Source: Allacma fusca (lineage: Eukaryota > Arthropoda > Collembola > Symphypleona > Sminthuridae). Taken from it: a stretch of 64,000 bases of DNA. Below are positions 44,819 through 56,102 of the stretch, piece after piece. The DNA is taken from positions 49,672,386-49,736,385 of the forward strand of contig OX359248.1 in NCBI GenBank assembly GCA_947179485.1, read 5' to 3'. The notes below the pieces were generated by a model. That model worked only from the letters and a program-made list of their open reading frames with translations, was not told the DNA's origin and made no database searches. A program made the translations under genes and the position numbers. Within the stretch, counting starts at the first letter, position 1; each line of letters begins with the position of its first letter.

Positions 44819-45073
44819 AAGGAATATTGCAGGGAATATCCCTTACCTCAAGAAAGATGAAATTATCATCGGGAAAGTTACACAGTAATACTTACGAATT
44901 TTTGGAATTTGCTCATTTTTCTTACTGCCAATAATCGTATCCTTACCAGACCTTTCCACGTAAATCCAGTACGACGAGCTTTGTAAAACTATAACGATAC
45001 CGGTTTGGTAGAGAGGTGCTCGCATAAGCGGAGAAAGTAATGAGATTTTTATTTTCCAAAAGGGACTGTGAAC
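44819..45073 (+). repeat. direct repeat, copy B
   Basis: Partner of 42925-43184, about 1.9 kb downstream in the same orientation. The rightmost 130 bases are the best conserved. Weaker similarity may extend to the left of both copies. Confidence 0.8.
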
Positions 45074-48000
45074 TAGTGTGAACTGTTCTTATCACGAGGA
45101 TCGTATATGGAATAGAACATTATAGTAACATATCCGTAGACGTGAAGCATACATAGATAGAAAGTTTCAGAGTAGCTATTCCTCCTTTATTCCTTGTCGG
45201 TCCTACTGTCTTTATTAGAGCTCCATTCGAGTCAGTTAATCCGAAGATCCGAACTTGAAACATACATTATTGTTTTAAATCCTTCAGGTCCTATAAACCC
45301 GTACTATTTTTTGGTTTCTGTAATTAAATGCAGCCTCTCACGTTTCCCTACAATACTTACACAGTAGAACCAGCAAAGCATGTTTTCATTCAATGTCAAT
45401 AAGCCGCTGGGAATTTGGAAGTTACATTACATCTCGTTACGTTACACCACAAGAACTCTATAACAGCTCTGGTATGTGCTACAAAAATACTGGTACGGAT
45501 TAGGATCAGTTATATGTATCTTTAAACACGTTATATGTACATATCTAGAGCTCCTGGACTGTTTACCTATCGACCGAAAACGAAGAGTAAGTACTAACAG
45601 TAGCACCAACCAGTGCATATCTCAACGTTTTTAGTGTTATCTATCATTACCCCGAATATTGACGAAAGCTCTCAGCCATCAAATTCTATAATAAAGAAGG
45701 GTAACGTCCGATTTGCAATATTTAATTTGAACAGTTACACAACGGGTTTTCCGGAACAGGCAACTTCAATTTCTAGAGATTCTTCTTGAAGGACAAAGTT
45801 GGCGTCTGTAATTATCCTGTATTAATAATTTATTTGTCTACTTTTGCAATATCCAGATGCCGAAATGCCGTATTGAATTGCAAGTAATTATGCCTTTGTC
45901 ACAAACATTCTTTCATTAATTCCTATTGGACAACGTTGAATAATGATCTGCATGATTAATCTTACAATTGTTAGAGTTGGTACATTTAATCACAGGTCAT
46001 ATCCTTGATAGCATATACACATGAAATTCAAACTTCCCTTCGAAAACCTGAGTACTAAATGTTGACCTAGGAGTGTTAAAAGTATAATACATAATTGAAC
46101 ATGCCAATTTCAACCGTTCCTGCAAAGTTTTGATTTGAATTTTAATGATACCTTCATATCCAGACAGTAATTTTAAAATATGTAGACTTTATGAGAAGCT
46201 AAAATTTTATGGACATGTCCATGGTTATATCCGCGAATATTTATATTTCCTAATTTTTACTAACGAAGGTGCTCTCGACTAAACTTTCACTTTAACATTA
46301 TTTGCCAAAGACAGCATCAGTAAAGAACACATATGAAGTTTACTCGTATCCTATTCGTACACGTATGTATTTAATTAAGCCAAACGAAGATCTAGTGCTG
46401 ATATGCACACATTCTTTTAATGAATGACTTTTGGTCAGTTCGTTTCATTTTGCAACCTTGGTATTTGACCTGGACCGTGTATTTATACATCCTGCTTTAT
46501 CACTCCTTCCAGAATGCAATCAAGACTAACAGCTTTTGGCCTGGTGTCGGTTCCCTGACGCGTATACAATATATGTAATCTAAATTGTAAGTTTCTATTC
46601 TTCCGAAAGCGGGTGGCACAATCAAATAAAAGTCTGTTTTATTATTAGATTGGGTAATAAAGTTTACACGACGAGTCGGAACATAGGAATTTTTGTATGG
46701 CTTTCTTCTATTGTGCGTTTGTGTTGGGGAACTTGAGTATAACCGGCTTGATCTAATTGCAGGTACGTTCCAAGCGTACTCAATCGTATAGTGTTGCTGT
46801 GAGCCAAGAGCCAAGGGAAGTGGGAAACGACGTAGTACGAAGCAACGCAGGTGAACAACATGACACTTGTCAATGCTTACTCGAGTCAACTTTATGGCTC
46901 AAGACGCTGGAATAGGTAGCTAGAGAATCGAAAGGACTTAAAGCTAGAATAAAATAACAGAAGTAAGATCGAAAAAGGAGATTCATTCCCGAATGATTTA
47001 TTTCACAAATATAAAGCGGGTAGTAAAGCTATTTGATCAGTTTGGTAATATCATGAATTTTAGCTCGTTGGACTCACAATCAGGCAAAGTTGTATGTATA
47101 CACAATAAAGTGCGCTGGGTGGCACTGGACTAATACAATAATTGCCTAGATGTAACTTAATAATTATCATGTGTAATATAGGTTATCATTAATATACTTG
47201 CCCACACGTCACGTAAATACGTAATTACATATAGCTGCTTCAATCAGCACCCACAACTCTATCACCTGTTCCCACAATATGGACTAAATAATTTGAGGAA
47301 TTGCACAGGACAGAATATGACATTGCAAAATATTTATGTGTAAAGTACTGAACGCAATTCGGTTCCTTGCGTTTTTTAACACAGCCATCACAGTCAATTT
47401 ATGAATAGATTATTATAAGTAGGAAAATCAAAAGGCGAAAATTATTGTTACGAGCAGAAGAAGTTACATAATAAATCCTCGTTTGTATAAAAAAAACGTT
47501 TACAAAATAACTGAAGTAAAAATTTCTCCTGATTGAGTATTTGTAGCTAATGTCGCATACATACTTATTAATACAAAGTTGATGTAGCATCACATTTTTT
47601 GAAAAAATAACGAAAGCAAAATCACAGCTTTGCATTACTACAGTATATGGATACCTAATATAGTGTTAACAATTTTAGTAAGGCATTTGAATAATTAAGT
47701 GCGAAATACATTGTATTTAGAATTCATTAAATGCAAAGTGAGATGACGACTTTGCAATTGCATCTAAAATCGAAAACATGGAAACGTTGTGCACGCGCCA
47801 TCCTTTTAAGTAACACTGAATAAATCTGTTATTTATACACTGAAATGTTCCGATACACCTAAAGCGACTCGATTCCTACTTATGAATTAACTGATGTTAA
47901 ACTAGATTAAGGGTCGACACTTAGCGTAGTGAGACACTGAAAGTTGGAAATCGGTATGAAAAGTAAGAATGTAGGGAGACGAATAAATCGATGATAACAG

Positions 48001-48086
48001 ACGCTCTACTCTCTTTACCTTCCTAGTGTTTAGTAAGGTACAACTTCGCATGCCGATTCTGTGGTTAGTCCCAACTGAGTAAGGTG

Positions 48087-51000
48087 TTACAGTGAAGAAA
48101 GGGTGGATTCATTTTTCTGACTACTTGCCGTTCCTTGCACTGTTGCATCCAAGTTATCTCCAAACACTTTTTTCCTGTTACGGTTGAAGTGATGTCCATC
48201 GGTAAGAAGTTCAGAATCCGTTCCTTCGGACAGAAAACTATTCCCGACTTTAAAGACGACGACAACGAGACAAAGTATTACAGGGCCCATTATTGCTCCT
48301 TGGAAACCGAAACAGAAGATTCCTCCTGCTACAGCAAGACCTGCAGTATAATATAATGTATGGTTAAAATGTATAGCCAAAAATTAGTCAGAACGAAAAG
48401 ATATAGATAAAACATTCTCCTTCGACGTACCTGTCAAGTATGGATGACCTCCTCCACTAATTTCGCTGTAGATCTGTGTATCCACAGCACTCATTGGTGC
48501 CATCTGGGCGAGAAGCATACATAAAGCTTTTGGCCAGTGATCTTGAATTAGCCAGAGCTCCAGTACAGCTGGGAAAGCCGCCCAGTAGGGCATCAGAAGT
48601 GGTACTGCAGCAAACAAGCCAGCAAAAATAGCTGGAACAAATACTATGTTCACCTGCAAGCATTAAAATATTTGTATTACAATTTTTGGCAGGAGCTGGA
48701 TCGTCAATGAAGCTTCGTCCACTGGAAATGGTAGCATCTGCACCTACATATGTAAATGGTACAGGGAAAACATTTTTACCTGAAATAAAGTGTGAATCAA
48801 CCATGTCCACATGCCATAAAATGCAGCCATTTTAAAAGATGCATGAAACACGCCCGATACTGCCTCTTCAACAGCTATAGCAAATCTATTCGTATGAACA
48901 CCTGTACCGGGTGAGAACTGATTGAATAGCTCCACAGGCTTGTACACGGATGTGGACGCACTTAGAAGGTAAAACAAGGCAGTAAAAAATACTACCAAGT
49001 TAATGATGAGATTCAGTATGGCAGTACCACCTACAAGCAATAACAGTAGTCTTCGATTATTAATGATCACATTCAAAATGTCAATTTAGGAACACCAAGG
49101 GTACAATGACTGAAAATTCTATTTAAGTAATAACAAATAACACATTGATTGCTTTTGTACTATAACAATCATTCAATATTTGCAAGTAACAGCTACTTAT
49201 CCAGATATCTGGTCTAGTCAAGTGCTTACCTCCAAAAAGTAATGACATAATTGATGTTAAAGCTGAGATTACGAGTGAAATATTTGCAACTAAAATATTC
49301 CTTAGTGAGTCCAAAATAGACCAGAGAGTTCCAACATTTGCACGAGCATAATTGGTTAATACTGATAATTCCAAGATGTTAGGCATTTCCTTTCCAGTCT
49401 CGAACAACTCAACCCACTCAATTCCCTGGTTTTCCTCTGATAGCGTGGAATCGTGACTCTACAAAAGTTGATTTCCAATATTGATTCACGTGCGCCTTCC
49501 ATTTTATGAAGTTCAGGGACTCAATGTTACAGGGTTTTGCAAAGAATAACTTACTCTCTTTGTTACGTTGGTGAAAGCATTTTCCCAGGTTTGATTCCAT
49601 GTAAGGTAAATTTTATCCCAAAGCTCAACCACTTGCTTTTCAATGTGTGCAGCTTTAGCGGGATCCGTTTCAGCAACTGAGTCTCGTATCATATTAGATA
49701 TATATTCTCTGCCGTAGTGAAAGGCATTACCCACCATGGAGTTCATTATGGATTGCCAGCCTTCCGGTAACATCTCATTGATCTCCGGGTGCTGAGAAAC
49801 AGTAGTATTTATTAAATTACGTGTAACTCGAACCAAATGATCGCCTTCGGCATACACTTGTGTGGCTGCAAAAATCAGTCCCAAGACTGTAGACATTACA
49901 ACCAGCACGACAACGAGCAGTGAGGCCACTGGGTCCACGTAAGCTTCGCAAATTGATATCAATTTCCTATCTCCAGCTTGGAATATACGAAACAGGACTT
50001 TCACTGGCTCAGGTACTAACACATCTGAATTAAAGATCACATAGGAATTAAAAATAATAATTAATAACTTTAGAAGTTAATTTTTCTTATGCGTACTTAC
50101 TTGTCTCATTATCCAGTTCATGGTACTGGTCTAGCAGGGGTTTGAATATTTTATTTTTTATATATTTCTCCGCCCCAACACGAGAACTTAATTTTTTTAT
50201 TCCGTAATAGACCAGAGGAATTGGGACCAAATGCATTAGCCACAGACGATTCCACACAGAGACAACGACGCAAGCACAAAATACTCCATACAAAAATGTA
50301 TTACTATCCAGGCCGTGGCCATCCACTTCATCTCCAGAGTTCGAAGGAGTTGACGTCAAGATAGGTGAAGGCATTTCCGCAGACGGCCTGTGCTCACTCC
50401 AGTCTTGGGGAGACGAGATATCTTCTGCTTTTGATCGATGACCTAGACAAAGTGACAATGTCAGAATCAAACTAAAGCGAGGTACTTCATAATTGATCTA
50501 TTTTGTTTGAATACAATACAGCTTCAAATACCTTCCGAAAAACTTCTAAAGAGATGGAGCTTTTCCACTGAATTATCATTACTTGTCCTACGGTGCCTTT
50601 CTGAAGGTACACCTGTACTTTCGAAAGATGGAGTTTCTTTAACTCTACCAACGAACCCAGGAGGTAATATTTGGCTTGTGCTTCTAGGTCTCGATCGCTT
50701 CCCAGGATCTTCTGCTCCAATGTTGAGAACCATCATGCATGCCATTCTTGAGATTGTAGGTAAAGTATACCTAAAGGATTTCTCCCGCTGGCTTCTAAGA
50801 TACACGTTAGCTCCTGTGGCTGCAAATATTCCTAAAGGAATCAAAAATGTGTACGAAAGTTTCAGGCATATGTACGCAGCAGTTGCTGACCATGACACGT
50901 ATGACAAGAGCTTCAGATGATTCCCTTTATTTTGCTCTTCAATAAGTACACGAGATGTCTTCTCAGATATTGTACGTCTAGGAGTAAATGCGCTGGAATC

Positions 51001-51882
51001 GTTTTCATTCAAACTTTTGTCCACTGCATCTTCATTGCTGGCACCTTCAGTTTGCACGTTTTTTTTCTTCCTGCTATACGAAACAGACCGAACATACAAT
51101 ATCAATAAGAAGATCTGAGGCAATGAACGTAATGTCAGAAAATATTAAAAGCCTTCCCAGTACCTCGATATAACAAAGTGGGCTACAGCAACTAAGTAGC
51201 CCACATTAAGTGCCACAACAACAGCCCCATTAATCCAACTAAGAATCCAAATGGTCATTCCAAAAATTCCGGAAATCAAATATTGAAGAACTGCAGCCAG
51301 TGTAACCGGAGGATTGTAGTAAACAATGTAGGTTACAAAGAACGCCGTAATTGCACCCAATATAGGTTTCCAGGACTTCCAGATATAATTCCCAATCTTT
51401 TCGGAAAGGGAATCTGCCACAACCAAAGGGCTCGTCATAATTTTGATGGTAAAAGGTGCGGACGAGGTTTTGGCTCCCTTCAGCCAAGTCCTAGCTACAG
51501 AGCATAGCTGTTCCTTAAAGGGATGAAGCACACTTCCGCACAAGATCGCCCACATCCTGCAAATAGTTCACAAATCCTAATCAAATTCCCCTAGTCCCTG
51601 TCCCAATTTATTCCCCAAAAAATCTATCCCCCCAACTTACAAAGCTTTAATGAACGGCTCCAAGATGCAGTACACACCCCAAAAGGCCAGGATGACCGCC
51701 ACCGACACTATCATGGCAATCACATTGTAAAACGCGTACTTCAGTGCCTTGTCATGACCCACGGGCAACATGGACAAAAAGTTGTCGACGATCGGGGTGC
51801 GTAAATCTGTCAAGGAAACTGAAGTTCTTGATTCATGCCCCGTTCCTCCACGGAAATGTAATGAATCTCCCCGTCGATCCAT
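48087..51882 (-). CDS. TMEM245: TMEM245, AI-2E-family multipass membrane protein
   Basis: Metazoan multipass membrane protein related to the bacterial AI-2E/PerM family; its transport role is not established. Nine minus-strand exons: 51882-51641, 51556-51164, 51073-50532, 50442-50101, 50024-49555, 49458-49230, 49030-48780, 48653-48431, 48340-48087. They sum to 981 residues (I recall human TMEM245 as somewhat shorter, about 880). Residues 1-50 are cytoplasmic-type, followed by the first helix (VIAMIVSVAVILAFWGVY). Many more hydrophobic segments follow, with Ser/Arg-rich loops between (exon 3). The C-terminal signature is strong: MPYWAAFPAVLELWLIQ, IYSEISGGGHPYLTG, GAIMGPVILC. The exon 2/3 junction requires the acceptor at 51074 (TATAG then C). 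The better-looking CAG at 51115 would shift the frame to an early stop. All other junctions are unambiguous and the gene appears intact. Confidence 0.93.
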
Positions 51883-54754
51883 CGCTCATCTGCTCGCTCT
51901 GTTAACCCTGTGTAATGTTTAACAAAAAAATAGCACATTAGTTGACAATCAGAGCAGATTAAATTGCAGCACGATAACACACAAACTCCGGTAATTACTT
52001 ATATACATATTATTCCGATACACACACTTGAGGCTCAATGTAAGATTAGATCTGAACACGCAATTATTACTCATCACTACAGCATATTACAAATAATAAA
52101 TTACATATATCACTCACGAGGAAACCCACGAATACTTATTACATTCACTAGGATTTGACACGTAGTACAACCTAAGACACTAAACGTTCCAAGTGAATTA
52201 CAAAGATGAACTAACCTCACAAACTCAACTAAATAATGAAATTCTGCTGGAATCCTTGAAAAATTCTACCGCAGGTCCATCAACTGTCCTCTTGACAGTA
52301 TCTCAATTGGCTACATATTCAACTTTTTCCACGTTAAAAATAGCGATTTCCTCAGAACCTGAAATACAGAAGGCTGCGACTTTCGACCAGGGACACATGG
52401 ACATATGTATTATTATTATGTACTCAAGTAGTTGCAGTATCTGTAATATTATGTAAATACATTACTACAAAATTCAAACATTCACAATTCACATTCACTG
52501 ATTCACTGGCAAAAAAACTGACTATTTACATATATACACTACTGCAAGATATATATACAAAACTATCTCTTATCTTCCTACATGCATATCCACCTCCACA
52601 AATTATCTGGAATTTGAAGAGACCTTGACTCCCGCCATTAAAAGTAAGCACTGCTATTGGAAGCTCTGGAATTTAGTATACAGTCCTTTCCTTCAATAAG
52701 AATGTACTACACACTACACTCCGTATGTTAAAACCTTTGCGGGAATAATCGTCCCAGAAGTACCTCCCAACATTTCCATTTGTAAGCGTTCTTTAACTCT
52801 TCCTTACTTCATAGACTAGTAGTGTATACATGGGCGGCTATCTTCATGCTTATTTCACAACAACAACTTCTTGTGCTGTGCTGTTTAGCAGGTCCTCTCC
52901 GTCACAGCATGTCTCAGTATTATATTTTGTTGGACCCACTATCCATCAGATAATGCAGTCAGTCCTTGCACTACGTCTTTTACAGTAAGTACTTCTTTGA
53001 CGACGGGCCTATTATTTAGGGTTTATTATTGTTTAATGAATGATCAGGTGAGAAATATTGTACACAAATATGAACTGATAGTGTGCTTTTATTTTTCACA
53101 TTTAAATGGGTGTAAGTGGAATCCATTTTTTACTATAAATAGGAAGCTTTCGAATGACGACTGTGTTCATCTTCGGGCTGTCTACAACTAACTGCTAAAA
53201 CTATTAACAGTCTTCAAGATCGTAATAAATATTAATAAATGTGTAATGCATAAGGTATTCACGGAATTTCATAAAATTTTTAAGGATAAGCTGAGGAATA
53301 GAGAGAAGTAGAGTGGATAAATATTCTGAGAGAAATTTTTGTGAGATGCTTCTAGTTCTGAAGTTCTGAAAGGTCAAGGGTACGAGCCCTGCCTAGTTAT
53401 TTACTGCAGGCTGGAGTTTAGTAATGGAATCACTCCCGTTCACTCAATTATTTGGTTATATTAAGTTTTCATTTAAAATACGGATTGTACCCTTGATTTT
53501 TTAAATATATTTTCACGGATGTGACAACTCTCCCAGATTTGCTTCTGCTTGTGTAGGTTCGTGTTTTTGTACTAGGTACGACCTTCCAGAGTTAAAAATG
53601 AGACTCCCTGACAATAAGGGAACGAGTGTGAGTGTAAAGTGCTCATGGCATACTCACGTCTGTATTATCTGCAATGAAATAATAACAACGTTGAATTTAC
53701 CCCTTGACCTCGTAGAACTCTTAAACTAGAAGCATCCGACAACGTTTTTCAAGATTTTTTTATCTACTCCTTAAATAGCGTCTGTGTTTGAGAACATTCT
53801 ATTAATAGCTGGTACACTGCAGTTGCTCCTACGAATTACATAACATACCCAAAAAATGCGTAAACAACCATGGTTTTATTCCGTTCTTGGAAATCTTAAA
53901 ATGTGTGTTTTTTAATAAATGTTTAAAAATCCTCAGGCTTGGTTGTTTGGAGTTAAGCAGGATTGAATAGTTGATAATAATAATCATTCCCTAAATAGAT
54001 AATTATATTTGCTACAGGCGCATTTTACTCATCCAACCTGTTACTCATCCCTTGTATTTTAAAATATTGTTACTTTTTAGACTTTTGCTCGTGAAAGTGA
54101 ATGAAGTGTAAATTTAAAACTGATGAATATTACAGCCTGAGTCAGAGCCGTAGTCAAAGACTGGTTACTAATGTATCCTTCGCTTGATGTTATTAATAAA
54201 CGTTCCAGGTACATGGTATAAAAGGCTGTGGTGGTGAACGGTGAACTGCTTGCTCAATGTTGTGTTGAATGTTGTGCTTTGCATAAAAGGTCGATCGTTA
54301 TAAAGCAATACAGCACAGCAGCTTCATTTCAATTCCATATCCCTTTGGCATTTGTCAGAAGTTCAAGAGACAAGTCTTGCATTCCTCTTCATACAAATCT
54401 AGCGCTGATTGACGCGGTCACAATTACAAGCACCTTCAGAAGCAACACACCAAACTAATAAACTGTCAGTGTGAGAATATAAGTGAAATTTCTCAGTTTT
54501 CCAAGTTTTATTTATTACACGTCAAAATCAGAGAGAGACAACTGAAGAATATCTTTTAAAAGAGTTTGTCTTCAACAAGTCAAGAGTGAAATTAAGTATT
54601 GGAATAAGGAAGTCTTAATGCTCCTTTGTTTTTATATTCATCTGAGTGAAGCCGTTTGAATTGGAAGCGTCTATAAATTTAGGGGATCAGAGCCGAGCTG
54701 TATTACAGGAAAATAAATTAAAGAAAAAAATTAGGATCAAGTTTAATTCCAGCA
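51883..54754. other. intergenic DNA between divergent genes
   Basis: Upstream regions of TMEM245 (-) and the securin-like gene (+). AT-rich. A possible degraded tRNA-type B box is at 53378-53391 (GGGTACGAGCCCTG). Open frames at 52193-52456 and 54228-54458 have no family resemblance. Nothing else was recognised. Confidence 0.5.
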
Positions 54755-56102
54755 ATGGCTGCTCCCATGCATTTGTTGTCCGGTGCCAGGGAAAATGAAG
54801 CGGTCGTGGTTAATGGGAAAGGTACGAGTTCATTAAAAATAGTTGGGCTTGTTTAATACCGGTATTATTGGAAGTCGATATTTTTGGAGTGGAGTTGTTT
54901 GTTTGAAGAGATTTTTAAATTAGGGGGGGGGGGAGAAATGTTGGGGAAGGGAAACAATTCTATGCTGAAAATAAATTAGTGTTTATTCTTGGATGAGCGT
55001 GATTGGTTATGACAACTATTTATTAATGTTGTAAATCTAACATTTAGGAGCAGCGACAGTTGAGTCCGGACCTAAATTGGCATTCCAGGACCGATCGAAC
55101 ATGTTCCAGCAGAAGAATTTGAGTGTGAGGGGAGCTACCCCCAAAAAAGGATTTGCTGGGCGACCTTTCCCCCTAACCCTGTGGCAGGAGAATCAAGAAA
55201 CTCATAATAAGAAGCAGGACAGGATTACGAGGGACGTTAGCAGTAAGTTTTGAAATTGTTTTTGACTGATTAGGTGATTGGATAGTTTATTTAATGGGAA
55301 TTATGATGTTGTATGTGAATAGGCTTGAACATATCTGGAGATGAGAACGAGTCTGATGAAGAGTCTACTTCCAATAATGGAAATGTACATAAGAGCTTCA
55401 ACCGCGAGTCTCAGCTGGCAGAGTTGACAGAGGACCCAGAGTTGGAAGTGGACATGGAGACGGAGGAGGATTTGGGATTCGATGAGGACGATATTCCACC
55501 ACCAGAAAAAATGAACTTACCATTAGACTGTGAGTGTGTAGTTCTGAGTTTGATTGTTGATTTTGACTTTAATTATTTGAGCTGTTGCTTGAAACTGATA
55601 GTCTCTTGATGTATTACAGCTGATTATGATTATTACTCAACCATGCCATCCCCTACTGGCTATCTTTACTCCGACATGATTCGTACGGATGGATGTGACT
55701 ACGAAGGTGTTCCTGATTTTGAGTGCGATTCCCCGTATGACCGTGATGGTAAATGGTAATTTTTGTCTTATGTTAGTTAAATGTTGCTGCTTTGGGTACC
55801 CAGCGTTCCAGTTTTGAGGAACGTTGCTTCGTTTTCATTCATTCTCAGTCGAATTCGGATAGTATGCATAAACCATTATCCAATGTACCTTATCTCATAT
55901 TTATGCGTCATGAGCTTTGTTTTAATCAGCGGGGGTTATTTTTATTTATTTGCATTTATTTTACTAATTTGTAGATACTAGATCGTTCCTGTGGAGCCCG
56001 GCGAGGTCTGTGGATTTGAATTTCTCGTACAACGATGACAGTATTGACGGGAGGAGTTCTGGATTTGCTGATTTGGCATTCTTGGACTGCACCAGTTCTT
56101 AA
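54755..56102 (+). CDS. acidic 241-residue protein, weakly securin-like
   Basis: Five small exons with clean splice sites and phase: 54755-54821, 55048-55242, 55323-55529, 55620-55748, 55975-56102. The 241-residue product ends at TAA. The N terminus has REN (near 13) where securins carry a KEN box. ESGPKLAFQDRSN (28-40) then resembles the securin stretch between the KEN box and destruction box. A basic patch follows (TPKKGFAGRPFPL). The middle is strongly acidic (EDPELEVDMETEEDLGFDED) and runs into DIPPPEKMNLPL, which recalls the separase-binding acidic/proline part. The C-terminal third is Asp/Tyr/Ser-rich. No globular domain, signal peptide or membrane helix is seen, so it is probably a disordered nuclear or cytosolic protein. 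Securin is the best idea but rests on short motifs. An unrelated regulatory protein is equally possible. The gene model itself is good. Confidence 0.6.
54923..54933 (+). repeat. G11 homopolymer in intron 1 of the securin-like gene
   Basis: Run of eleven G in an AT-rich intron. It could form a stacked-G structure or be an assembly-sensitive site. Confidence 0.8.

Larger units (their letters stand above)
37626..48086. other. 10.5 kb gene-poor interval
   Basis: Lies upstream of HEXD and downstream of TMEM245, both on the minus strand. I found no protein-family match in any frame. It contains a C-rich, pyrimidine-rich patch just upstream of HEXD (37660-37960), an AGAG run (38861-38892), a CTA/TAC repeat (39241-39266), the duplicated and inverted segments at 42.8-45.1 kb, and one TAATTACATAT copy (47222-47232). 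The longest open frame (46500-46889, minus) opens with TTG and is not supported. Confidence 0.5.

Noticed and set aside
46500..46889. Minus-strand open frame of 129 codons
   Set aside because: TTG start, no homology, no neighbouring exons in phase.
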